Assembly: GCA_027040785.1 (NCBI GenBank)
Contig: JALULG010000068.1
Location: 1-11,747 of the forward strand
Length of the DNA stretch: 11,747 nt
Source: a bacterium
GTDB lineage: Bacteria; Patescibacteriota; Patescibacteriia; JAACEG01
Direction of reading: 5' to 3'
Numbering within the stretch: position 1 is the first letter of the stretch; each line of letters starts with the position of its first letter. The notes below the pieces were generated by a model. The model was not told where the DNA came from. It saw only the letters and a list, made by a program, of their open reading frames with translations, and searched no databases. A program made the translations under genes and the position numbers. Positions 1 through 5,995 of the stretch are shown here, piece by piece.

Positions 1-4
1 ATTA

Positions 5-28
5 TAATCTATATTATAATATAGATTA
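5..28. repeat. Perfect 24-bp AT palindrome plus a direct repeat
   Basis: Positions 5-28 equal their own reverse complement; the right half reads ATAATATAGATTA. The motif AATATAGATTAAA at 18-30 recurs at 30-42, one turn and a bit further on, so the palindrome overlaps a 12-bp-spaced direct repeat. It lies about 45 bp upstream of the -35 of the first gene. It could be a regulator binding site, or the end of a terminator for a gene before the window. It is A/T only apart from one C and one G, so chance is a real alternative. Confidence 0.45.
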
Positions 29-72
29 AAATATAGATTAAAATTGATTTAATTTGATTTTTTATTCTCTGT

Positions 73-101
73 TTGATATTCTTATAATAAAATCTTATTA
101 T
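73..101 (+). promoter_or_regulatory. Sigma-70-type promoter for the first gene
   Basis: TTGATA at 73-78 is followed, after 17 bp, by TATTAT at 96-101, giving a start near 108 and a leader of about 38 nt. The spacer and -10 are covered by a perfect inverted repeat: CTTATAATAA at 81-90 and TTATTATAAG at 95-104, separated by AATC. An inverted repeat sitting on the -10 is where a repressor operator is often found, but this one is also pure A/T-rich sequence. Regulation is an inference. Confidence 0.5.
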
Positions 102-119
102 AAGCACTTTTTAAATTTA

Positions 120-144
120 TTAACCCAAAAAAAAGGGGGGTTAA
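120..144 (+). promoter_or_regulatory. Hairpin over the ribosome binding site of the first gene
   Basis: TTAACCC at 120-126 can pair perfectly with GGGTTAA at 138-144 around an 11-nt A-rich loop. The six-G ribosome binding site is at 135-140, five bases before the ATG at 146, so its 3' half would be in the stem and its 5' half in the loop. This arrangement could make translation depend on temperature, a ligand or an RNA partner. The pairing is seen directly; control of translation is inferred. Confidence 0.4.
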
Positions 145-145
145 A

Positions 146-514
146 ATGAAAAATCAAAGAATTCTAGTAGAGATTCCCGAAGGGTATACTATTATCTTTC
201 AAGGGCTTTTAAATGGTTCGCATTGGGTAATTTTTTGTCCTGTTTCCGAATTTCCGATAAAAGGGGAAAGTAAATTATTGGAATCTGAAAAAATAATTTG
301 TCTTTTTCAGAAAAAAAGCGGAGAGATGACCAGGGGGACTGTCTTACATGCCAGAAAATATTCTTTCAGCTCCGGAAAAGGAGCTTTTCTTTTGGTGAAA
401 ACCAAACCAAATTTAATTCAGGAATTATTTTGGTCTATTATGGATAGAGAAGGAAAAGAGGGGGGAGCTTATTTGGGAGGGAAATCTTTTGAAGAAGTTT
501 TTGTAAAAAAATAA
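146..514 (+). CDS. Hypothetical 122-residue protein, unknown family
   Basis: I do not recognise this protein. It is 122 residues, soluble (no signal peptide or membrane segment), mixed alpha/beta, with short hydrophobic strands such as YTIIFQGLL and HWVIFCPV (about residues 14-32) and GAFLLVK (about 79-85). The C-terminal part is Gly/Lys/Glu-rich (REGKEGGAYLGGKSFEEVF). The ATG at 146 is supported by a six-G ribosome binding site five bases upstream and by a promoter at 73-101. It is monocistronic: it ends at a terminator shared with recR, which points towards it. Codon use is like its neighbours, so it is a real resident gene and not a shadow; the opposite strand shows no competing reading frame. 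No function is assigned. Confidence 0.75.
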   Translation: MKNQRILVEIPEGYTIIFQGLLNGSHWVIFCPVSEFPIKGESKLLESEKIICLFQKKSGEMTRGTVLHARKYSFSSGKGAFLLVKTKPNLIQELFWSIMDREGKEGGAYLGGKSFEEVFVKK

Positions 515-519
515 AAAAA

Positions 520-550
520 ATCGTCGGTTATTCCGGCGATATTTTATTTC
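520..550. terminator. Bidirectional terminator between convergent genes
   Basis: ATCGTCGG at 520-527 pairs with CCGGCGAT at 533-540 (one G-T wobble) around a 5-nt loop. A run of A lies on the left (T on the minus strand) and ATTTTATTTC on the right, so the hairpin can end transcription from both sides. The right arm encodes the last RecR residues, and the RecR TAA (528-530) is in the loop. Confidence 0.8.
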
Positions 551-1130
551 TATATTCCAGAGCATTTGCCAAAGTTATTTCATCGGCATATTCCAGGTCC
601 GCATCCATTGGCAAACCTCTACCTAAACGAGTGATTTTAACATCAAAATCTGAAAGGATTTTTTTAAGATAAAGAGTTGTTTCTTCTCCGGAAATATTGG
701 AATTAAAAGCTAATATTATTTCTTCCGGATTTTCTTTTTTTATTCTGTTTATTAATTGAGAAATGTTTAATTTATCGGGAGTAATTCCGTTTAGATTGTC
801 TATCAGACCACCTAAAATATGATAAACCCCGTTAAATTTTTTTGTTGCTTCAATTACTTCAATATTACGAGGATTTTCTATTACGCAAATAATTTTTTGG
901 TTTCTGTTTTTATCATTACAAATTTCACAAAATTGATTTTCTGAAAAATTATAACATTTTTCACAAACCGTTAATTTTGATTTTAAATCTAAAATTGCCT
1001 GAGCGAAATTTTCCAATTCCCGGGGGCTTTTTTGCAGTAAATAAAAAATAAATTTTTGAGAAGTTTTTGTTCCGATTCCGGGAAGATCGTTAAAATGTTT
1101 AATTAAATTTTTAATTGGTTCCGGAAGCAT
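528..1130 (-). CDS. recR: Recombination mediator protein RecR
   Basis: RecR works with RecO/RecF to load RecA at single-strand gaps during recombinational repair. The 200-residue length is typical. In order: an N-terminal helix-hairpin-helix with LPGIG (residues 16-20), a C4 zinc finger CEKC...CEIC (Cys56, 59, 68, 71), a Toprim domain from about residue 79 with IENP and SGEETT (147-152), and the C-terminal signature GLPMDADLEYADEITL (172-187). The usual family form is GLP-x-G-x-DLEYAD, so Asp176 replaces a commonly conserved Gly. The start has no Shine-Dalgarno sequence. Transcription runs away from ybaB, a familiar recR neighbour, but the two are split by about 390 bp of repeats, so a separate promoter is possible. 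The gene ends in the shared terminator hairpin. Confidence 0.96.
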   Translation of the reverse strand: MLPEPIKNLIKHFNDLPGIGTKTSQKFIFYLLQKSPRELENFAQAILDLKSKLTVCEKCYNFSENQFCEICNDKNRNQKIICVIENPRNIEVIEATKKFNGVYHILGGLIDNLNGITPDKLNISQLINRIKKENPEEIILAFNSNISGEETTLYLKKILSDFDVKITRLGRGLPMDADLEYADEITLANALEYRNKISPE

Positions 1131-1186
1131 ATTTAAAAAGCAAAGAATAAAATAATATGAAAATTTATGTCATGATAAATCATTCC

Positions 1187-1462
1187 CATGTCATGCTGAA
1201 TCCTGTGCTGAATTTATTTCAGTATTGATTCAGCATTTCGGAAAACAGAGTAAATCTTAAAAATTAACGAGGTTCTGAACTAAATTCAGAACGACAAGGG
1301 GTATAACGAGATTCTGAAATGTTCAGTATGACATATGGCTAACACGAGACCCTGAAATAATACTGAATAAATTCAGTACAAGATTCAAGGTGACATAAAG
1401 AAATGAGATACTGAAACAAACCCAAAATAACAGGGAAAATTCAGCTCCCTGAAATAATGTCA
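1187..1462. repeat. Cluster of degenerate intergenic inverted repeats
   Basis: The 391-bp gap between ybaB and recR holds no gene but about six diverged copies of one short palindromic repeat, approximate consensus CGAGATnCTGAA then TTCAGnATGACA. Copies: 1187-1240 (reverse orientation; ATGCTGAATC at 1193-1202 pairs with GATTCAGCAT at 1227-1236), 1268-1296 (GTTCTGAA/TTCAGAAC), 1307-1333, 1345-1395 (TACTGAAT/ATTCAGTA), 1405-1432 and a remnant near 1440-1462. The best-preserved copy in the window is at 4583-4611. These look like REP/MITE-type intergenic repeats; no transposase is nearby. Confidence 0.8.
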
Positions 1463-1521
1463 AATACTTGGAGAAAATCTAAAACAACAATAATTTACAC
1501 GAAATTTTTTGTTATCTTATA

Positions 1522-1800
1522 TCAATTTAAACCCGGAATATTCATTCCACTTCCCATCATTTTTTTAGCCATTATTTTCTGAGCGCTTTTGATAGCGTCG
1601 TTCATGGCTTTTTTAATATCTTTTTCTAATTCGTGTTTGTCGTTTATTTCTTCAATTTTAATTGATTGAACTTCCAAATTTCCATTGATTTTTATTTCAA
1701 CATCACCTCGACGGGCGGTGATAATTTCTTCAGCCAAAACTTTTTGAACCTCTTTGGCTTGTTTTTGCATTTCGCGTAATTGTTTAAATTTGTCAAACAT
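1522..1800 (-). CDS. ybaB: YbaB/EbfC-family nucleoid-associated protein
   Basis: Small DNA-binding protein that coats the nucleoid as a homodimer. The 92-residue sequence shows the family pattern: an N-terminal amphipathic helix MFDKFKQLREMQKQAKEVQ, a central beta section with VEIKINGNLEVQSIKIE (about residues 34-50), then a helix with AMNDAIKSAQKIMAKKM and a Gly/Met-rich tail. It starts 30 bp after the dnaB stop in the same direction and is probably co-transcribed with dnaB. No Shine-Dalgarno sequence precedes the ATG. The stop is TGA at the expected family length, which shows TGA is read as stop in this genome. In many bacteria ybaB lies beside recR and dnaX; here the recR link is kept but stretched by the repeat cluster. 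Confidence 0.95.
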   Translation of the reverse strand: MFDKFKQLREMQKQAKEVQKVLAEEIITARRGDVEIKINGNLEVQSIKIEEINDKHELEKDIKKAMNDAIKSAQKIMAKKMMGSGMNIPGLN

Positions 1801-1830
1801 AATTTTTTGTTTAAATAATAATTATTTTAA

Positions 1831-3174
1831 TTAAAACGGTTCTTCATTTGTGGTTTTTTCCAGATTTTTAAAAGTCGCTCTATTTGCTTGAAAAAATAAT
1901 TCTACAACTCCGGTCGGACCGTTCCTGTGTTTGGCAATGTGAATTTCGGCAATATTCGGTCTGCTACTGTCTTTTTTATAATAATCTTCACGATAAATAA
2001 ACATAACCACGTCAGCGTCTTGTTCAATAGAGCCCGATTCTCTTAAATCAGCCAATTTTGGAATTGGCGGTTGTCTGCTCTCAACCATACGTGAAAGTTG
2101 GGCCAATGCCAAAACCGGAATATCCAACTCTTTTGCCAGCCCTTTTAACGCTCTGGAAATTTCCGCAATTTCTTGGGCTCTGTTATCTTGACGCCTTCCT
2201 TCCATTAATTGCAAATAATCAATGATAATCAAGCCCAAATCATTTTCCAATTTTAATCTTCTGGCCTTGGTTCTTAATTCCATAATATTAACCGTTCCGG
2301 AATCGTCAATGAAAATATCCATTTCGGCCAAGGCGCCCATAGCATAACTGATTCGCGCAAAATCATTATTTTCTTCTTTGGTGGATAAATTTCCGGTTCT
2401 TAATTTCCATAAATCAACGTCGGCTTCCGAACATAAAAGTCTGTCAACCAATTGCTCTTTTCCCATCTCCAAAGAAAAAATGCCCACCGGAATTTTTTTG
2501 CTGGCTACATTTCTGGCTATGTTTAAAGCCAATGCGGTTTTACCGATAGATGGGCGAGCGGCTAAAATTATTAAATCTGACTTTTGTAATCCGGCCAATT
2601 TTTTATCCAAATCAACAAAACCGGTCGGAATACCTCTTAATTCTCCTTTATTATTATGCAAATTATCTATTCTGTCAAAAGCTTTATCTAAAACATCTCT
2701 TATTGGGATAAAATTTTGTTTTAAATGTTGACGAGATACGGAAAATAATTTTTGCTCCGCTTCGTCCAGTATTTTATCGGCTTCTTCATCGTCATTGTAA
2801 GCGCTTTCGGTAATTTTATTGCTGGCTTCTATCAATCTTCTTAAAGTGGCTTTTTTGGCAACTATTTTGGCGTAAGAAACAATATGACTTGCCGAAGGAA
2901 CGGTATTTGTTAAGGTTACCAAATAACTTCTGCCTCCAACATCTTCTATTTTCTTTTTTTCTTTTAAGCGATTGGAAACATTAAGTAAATCTATCGGTCT
3001 TTGTTTTTCAAAAAGATCTAAAATGGTTTCAAAAATAATTTGATGTCTTTTTTCGTAAAAATCTTCTCCACTAATAATATCAGCCACTTTAATTATGCCG
3101 TTTTTATCTATTAAAAGCGCTCCCAATAATGATTGTTCCGCTTCTGTATTTTGAGGGGGGATTTTTTCTTTCAT
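1831..3174 (-). CDS. dnaB: Replicative DNA helicase DnaB
   Basis: Hexameric 5'-3' helicase that unwinds DNA at the replication fork. The 447-residue protein has the usual two domains. The N-terminal primase-contact domain starts with NTEAEQSLLGALLID (residues 9-23). The RecA-like ATPase domain has Walker A ARPSIGKTA (206-214), Walker B LIIIDYLQLM (315-324), the DLRESGSIEQDADVVMFIYRED motif (376-397) and the arginine-finger region KHRNGPTG (415-422). No intein interrupts the P-loop. It is the first gene of the minus-strand group dnaB-ybaB and faces a divergent promoter region. The ATG at 3174 has no Shine-Dalgarno sequence but matches the usual DnaB N-terminus (a few residues before the PPQNxEAE motif). 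Confidence 0.97.
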   Translation of the reverse strand: MKEKIPPQNTEAEQSLLGALLIDKNGIIKVADIISGEDFYEKRHQIIFETILDLFEKQRPIDLLNVSNRLKEKKKIEDVGGRSYLVTLTNTVPSASHIVSYAKIVAKKATLRRLIEASNKITESAYNDDEEADKILDEAEQKLFSVSRQHLKQNFIPIRDVLDKAFDRIDNLHNNKGELRGIPTGFVDLDKKLAGLQKSDLIILAARPSIGKTALALNIARNVASKKIPVGIFSLEMGKEQLVDRLLCSEADVDLWKLRTGNLSTKEENNDFARISYAMGALAEMDIFIDDSGTVNIMELRTKARRLKLENDLGLIIIDYLQLMEGRRQDNRAQEIAEISRALKGLAKELDIPVLALAQLSRMVESRQPPIPKLADLRESGSIEQDADVVMFIYREDYYKKDSSRPNIAEIHIAKHRNGPTGVVELFFQANRATFKNLEKTTNEEPF

Positions 3175-3183
3175 AGTATTTTT

Positions 3184-3223
3184 ATCTTACCTTATTTAAA
3201 AAATTCCGCAAGTTTGTTATAAT
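3184..3223. promoter_or_regulatory. Divergent promoter region dnaB / MazG-like gene
   Basis: The plus strand has a perfect -10 TATAAT at 3218-3223 with a weak -35 TTTAAA at 3195-3200 (17-bp spacer), placed about 35 bp before the ATG at 3259. The minus strand has a possible TTGCGG (plus 3206-3211) and TAAGAT (plus 3184-3189) with a 16-bp spacer, close in front of dnaB. The two promoters would overlap and could interfere. The plus call is firmer than the minus call. Confidence 0.45.
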
Positions 3224-3258
3224 AAAAGCGTTGATAAACATTAATTTTTGTTAATTTT

Positions 3259-3540
3259 ATGGAAATTAAAAAATTATTATTTCAGGCTCGTCAAATTTGG
3301 GGAGATGAAAAATTGTCTCTTTCTCAAATAATAGTTAGAATGGGAAAGGTTTTTGGTGATTTATGCCGTTGGGAGCGAAATGCCAAAAAAGACAAAGAAA
3401 CGCATACTGAAGAAGAGCTGAAAAAAGAACTGGGAAATATTATTTTTTCCACTATTAGGTGGTGTGATGACCTGGGATATGATCCGGAAGAATGCATTAT
3501 AGGATTATCGCCAAACCCCGATTTTTGCCAATTCCCTTAA
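3259..3540 (+). CDS. MazG-like small helical protein, probably degenerate
   Basis: The 93-residue, mostly helical protein resembles the MazG/all-alpha NTP pyrophosphatase fold: the core GKVFGDLCRW (29-38) and EELKKELGNIIFSTIRWCDDLGYDPEECI (52-80) matches the family pattern EExGEL...ELgDxLw...LGid-x-E. The acidic metal-binding residues are largely altered: the first EE is Lys30-Val31 and the ELGD aspartate is Asn60, so catalysis by the usual route is doubtful. Residues 82-93 (GLSPNPDFCQFP) and the stop are encoded within the left arm of a palindromic element, so the native C-terminus may have been replaced. The start is supported by the TATAAT at 3218-3223; there is no Shine-Dalgarno sequence. 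The family call is by motif reading only. Confidence 0.65.
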   Translation: MEIKKLLFQARQIWGDEKLSLSQIIVRMGKVFGDLCRWERNAKKDKETHTEEELKKELGNIIFSTIRWCDDLGYDPEECIIGLSPNPDFCQFP

Positions 3541-3659
3541 ATTTCGCCTACGACTTGTTAAAAAAATCTTATCAATACACCAATTGACGCGATTTTTTTA
3601 ACAGCGTCTCGGCTGAAATTTAAAAAAATTCATCAAAAACGGGGTTTGGTGATAATCCT
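3501..3659. repeat. Long imperfect palindromic element (MITE-like)
   Basis: The arms pair over most of their length. The outer 20 bp (3501-3520 with 3640-3659) match at 19 of 20, and the single mismatch would be a G-U pair in RNA. TTAAATTTC at 3537-3545 pairs with 3615-3623. The inner arm TGTTAAAAAAATC at 3556-3568 pairs perfectly with 3591-3603 around a 22-nt loop. Similarity continues weakly outside to about 3494 and 3667. The element starts inside the coding region of the MazG-like gene and supplies its stop codon. It could be a non-autonomous mobile element or a structured RNA. No terminator-like T run follows directly. Confidence 0.8.
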
Positions 3660-3707
3660 AATTAAGCGCAAAAAAAATTTAAAAAATAAAAGCAAACAAA
3701 GTATTTA

Positions 3708-3735
3708 TTGACATTTTTTTCTTTTGTTTTATTAT
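3708..3735 (+). promoter_or_regulatory. Strong promoter for the PgeF-like gene
   Basis: A consensus -35 TTGACA at 3708-3713 and TATTAT at 3730-3735 are separated by 16 bp. The start would be near 3742, giving a leader of about 40 nt. The leader carries the best Shine-Dalgarno sequence in the window, AGGAG at 3771-3775, seven bases before the ATG at 3783, which fixes that start. Confidence 0.7.
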
Positions 3736-3782
3736 TTTTTTATCAGGCACATTTAACAATAAAGCGAAAAAGGAGATAAGAA

Positions 3783-4481
3783 ATGATTATTAAAGGATTT
3801 TCAGAAAAGAAAGACGGGAATATGTCGGATCTTTTTGGGTATCCCAATGACGTAATGAAAAATCAGCAAAGATTTCTTGCGAAAAAAGGGGTAAAAGAGA
3901 CCAGAATTTTTACTATGAAAGTTCGACATGGAACAAAAGTTGAAGAGGTTAGCTCTAAAACCAGATATTCGGTGGTGGAGGCGGACGCTATTTGGACAAG
4001 AGAACCAAACATACTTCTTTCTTTTGCTCCGGCTGATTGTTTCCCAGTTTATCTTTGGAATGAAAATTATATCGCCCTTATTCACGCGGGCAGAATGGGA
4101 GTTTTGGAAAAGCTTGTTATAAAGACAATATTGACGATTGCCGAAAGTGTGGATATTTTTCCCAGCACTTTCGCGATCGGTCCGGGAATCGGACCTTGTT
4201 GTTATGTTTTTCAAAAAGCTGCTCTTTGGGATTGGGGCTATAAAATTTTGCCTCATTTCTTTCCGGAGGGGAGAGTGGATCTGAGAGGGGCAATATTAAA
4301 ACAGATTTTTGATTTTGAAGAGGACGTTTCCAGTATTTTTTATCCTTCTGAATTTTTGAAGGAATGCACTGTTTGCGTAAAAGATGGGAATGGTGATTTT
4401 AAATACTTTTCTCATCGTCGTGCAAAACTAAAAGGTGAAGAGGAGGGGCGAAATATCGCCTTTATCGTAAATCAAATATAG
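3783..4481 (+). CDS. pgeF: YfiH/PgeF-family laccase-domain protein
   Basis: Member of the YfiH/LACC1 family. Characterised members are purine nucleoside-acting enzymes, or the peptidoglycan editing factor PgeF, which removes UDP-MurNAc carrying the wrong amino acid. The 232 residues are close to the family length. The metal-binding His-Cys-His set is visible: His49 in VRHG, Cys86 in ADCFPVYL, His101 in HAG. Also seen are AIGPGIGPCCY (131-141) and the C-terminal SHRRAKLKGEEEGRNIAFI (210-228). The usual HAGWRG is HAGRMG here (101-106). The protein is cytoplasmic, with no signal peptide. Single-gene unit: its own promoter, a strong ribosome binding site and a terminator directly after the stop. 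It is not a multicopper oxidase despite the older name polyphenol oxidase. The exact substrate cannot be read from sequence. Confidence 0.88.
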   Translation: MIIKGFSEKKDGNMSDLFGYPNDVMKNQQRFLAKKGVKETRIFTMKVRHGTKVEEVSSKTRYSVVEADAIWTREPNILLSFAPADCFPVYLWNENYIALIHAGRMGVLEKLVIKTILTIAESVDIFPSTFAIGPGIGPCCYVFQKAALWDWGYKILPHFFPEGRVDLRGAILKQIFDFEEDVSSIFYPSEFLKECTVCVKDGNGDFKYFSHRRAKLKGEEEGRNIAFIVNQI

Positions 4482-4487
4482 AACATT

Positions 4488-4517
4488 TCCGGTGATTTTT
4501 ATCACCGGATTTTTTTT
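4488..4517 (+). terminator. Rho-independent terminator after the PgeF-like gene
   Basis: TCCGGTGAT at 4488-4496 pairs perfectly with ATCACCGGA at 4501-4509 around a TTTT loop, followed by eight T (4510-4517). It begins seven bases after the TAG stop. Confidence 0.93.
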
Positions 4518-4582
4518 ATTTTGAATTTTGTTATTTTAAGTATTTCAGAGTTTTGTGGGATTTTAGGTCTTACTATATTCCC

Positions 4583-4611
4583 CGAGATGCTGAATCAAGT
4601 TCAGCATGACA
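4583..4611. repeat. Intact copy of the intergenic inverted repeat
   Basis: ATGCTGAA at 4587-4594 pairs with TTCAGCAT at 4600-4607 around TCAAG, preceded by CGAG and followed by GACA. CCCC at 4580-4583 and GGGG at 4613-4616 add outer pairing. A half copy (AATTCAGCGCGACAGGGG) follows at about 4619-4636. This is the same family as the degenerate cluster at 1187-1462. The 273-bp gap 4482-4754 otherwise holds the terminator before it and a promoter after it. Confidence 0.8.
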
Positions 4612-4684
4612 TAGGGGTAATTCAGCGCGACAGGGGCAGCGTGGTATTGGAGAGGTGATTTAAATATTGTTTATGTATATTTAT

Positions 4685-4712
4685 TTGATTTTTTTTCAGG
4701 GAATGATAAGAT
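4685..4712 (+). promoter_or_regulatory. Possible promoter of the aminopeptidase operon
   Basis: TTGATT at 4685-4690 and TAAGAT at 4707-4712 are 16 bp apart, giving a start near 4719. The leader then contains a perfect 14-bp palindrome TTGTTTTAAAACAA at 4724-4737, close to the transcript 5' end, and has no Shine-Dalgarno sequence before the ATG at 4755. Both promoter boxes are imperfect. Confidence 0.4.
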
Positions 4713-4754
4713 GTAAATGTGGCTTGTTTTAAAACAAAATTAAAATAAAATTTT

Positions 4755-5993
4755 ATGGATAAACAATCAAATTTGGAAAAAAAATTATTAAAAAATAAAA
4801 AGTTTGAAGGCGCAAAAATATATTTTGTAAACAGAGAAAGGAATTTATTATTATTCAGATTAAAAAAAGATTTGTTAAAAAAAGGTTTTCGAATGATTGT
4901 TTCTCATATAGATTCTCCTCGCCTTGATTTTAAGCCAAATCCTTTATATGAAAAAGAAAGTTTGGCGTTTTTAAAAACTCATTATTATGGGGGAATTAAA
5001 AAATATCATTGGCCAACCATTCCTTTGGCTTTATATGGAACGATTTATTTGAAAAACGGGGACAAAATCGATTTAAGTATAGGTGAAAAAGAAGATGAAC
5101 CGATTTTTATGATTTCCGATCTTTTGCCTCATTTGGCAAGCAAACAAATGGGAAAACCTTTACGAGAAGCCATTGAGGGTGAGGAATTGAATTTAATTAT
5201 CGGAAGTTTACCAATTAAAAACGAAAAAGTTAAGGAGAAGGTTAAATTGGCAATTTTAAAAATCCTAAACGACAAATATGGAATTATAGAAGAAGATTTT
5301 TTTAGTGCTGAATTACAAGCGGTTCCGGTTGGCAAAGCTCGCGATTTGGGTTTTGATAGGGCATTGATAACTTCTTATGGACAAGACGACAGGGTTTGCG
5401 CTTTCACTTCTTTGGAGGCGATTTTGCAAGACAAGAAATCAAAAAACAGTGAACTTTGTTTTTTGACTGAAAAAGAAGAAATCGGCAGTGATGGGGTTAG
5501 TGGAGCCAAATCCACTTTTTTAGAAAATGTTCTTTTGAAGATTTTAAGTTTGTATAAAGAAAAACCCGGTTTAAGTGATGTTTATGAGGTTTTTTCTTTA
5601 TCAAAGGCCTTATCAGCCGATGTAACCAGCGGTTTTGATCCTGATTATCAGCAAGTTTACGATCCGTTAAATACCGCCCGATTGGGGTTTGGTGTGGCAA
5701 TTGAGAAACATACCGGATCGGGCGGGAAATACAGTACCAGTGAGGCAAGCGCCGAGTTTACTTTTCAAATAAGAGATATTTTTAATCAAAACAATGTTGA
5801 TTGGCAAAGCGCTGGTTTGGGAAAAATTGACGAAGGAGGAGGAGGAACTATTGCCAAATTTTTGGCAAATCGTAATATAGATACCATTGATTGCGGAGTG
5901 CCTTTATTTAATATGCACGCTCCTTACGAGATTTCTTCCAAAGCTGATGTTTATTCGGCTTTTGAAGCTTATTTTTCATTTTTTAAAAAATAA
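4755..5993 (+). CDS. M18-family zinc aminopeptidase, short N-terminus
   Basis: Cytosolic metallopeptidase of family M18 that removes N-terminal (often acidic) residues from peptides as a large tetrahedral oligomer. The two-zinc site is complete: His51 in SHIDSPRLD, Asp211/212 in GQDDRVCAF, Glu241/242 in EKEEIGSDG, Asp289 in ALSADV and His388 in NMHAPYEISSKADVY. The family segments TLL-like KTHYYGGIKKYHWPTIPLAL (74-93) and EGGGGTIAKFLA (360-371) are also clear. At 412 residues it is about 50 residues shorter than typical bacterial M18 enzymes: the helical N-terminus before KIYFVNRERN is nearly absent. An in-frame TAA at 4746-4748 rules out a longer start. First gene of a three-gene operon; its stop is two bases before the next ATG. 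Likely role: peptide recycling in a cell living on host-derived peptides (inference). Confidence 0.93.
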   Translation: MDKQSNLEKKLLKNKKFEGAKIYFVNRERNLLLFRLKKDLLKKGFRMIVSHIDSPRLDFKPNPLYEKESLAFLKTHYYGGIKKYHWPTIPLALYGTIYLKNGDKIDLSIGEKEDEPIFMISDLLPHLASKQMGKPLREAIEGEELNLIIGSLPIKNEKVKEKVKLAILKILNDKYGIIEEDFFSAELQAVPVGKARDLGFDRALITSYGQDDRVCAFTSLEAILQDKKSKNSELCFLTEKEEIGSDGVSGAKSTFLENVLLKILSLYKEKPGLSDVYEVFSLSKALSADVTSGFDPDYQQVYDPLNTARLGFGVAIEKHTGSGGKYSTSEASAEFTFQIRDIFNQNNVDWQSAGLGKIDEGGGGTIAKFLANRNIDTIDCGVPLFNMHAPYEISSKADVYSAFEAYFSFFKK

Positions 5994-5995
5994 TT

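Noticed and set aside
1187..1462. CRISPR array
   Set aside because: Repeats are short, diverged, in both orientations and unevenly spaced, with no uniform spacers and no cas genes.
1522..1524. TGA at the end of ybaB read as glycine (code 25)
   Set aside because: The protein ends at normal family length at this TGA and the downstream sequence is repeat material; TGA acts as stop.
3501..3659. Simple terminator of the MazG-like gene
   Set aside because: The palindrome is far longer than a terminator, begins inside the gene and has no T run directly after the outer stem.
3801..4256. 151-codon reading frame on the minus strand
   Set aside because: Antisense shadow of the PgeF-like gene, which has promoter, ribosome binding site, terminator and family motifs; the shadow has none.
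3783..4481. Multicopper oxidase / laccase
   Set aside because: The old family name is misleading; there are no cupredoxin domains or copper motifs, only the YfiH His-Cys-His set.
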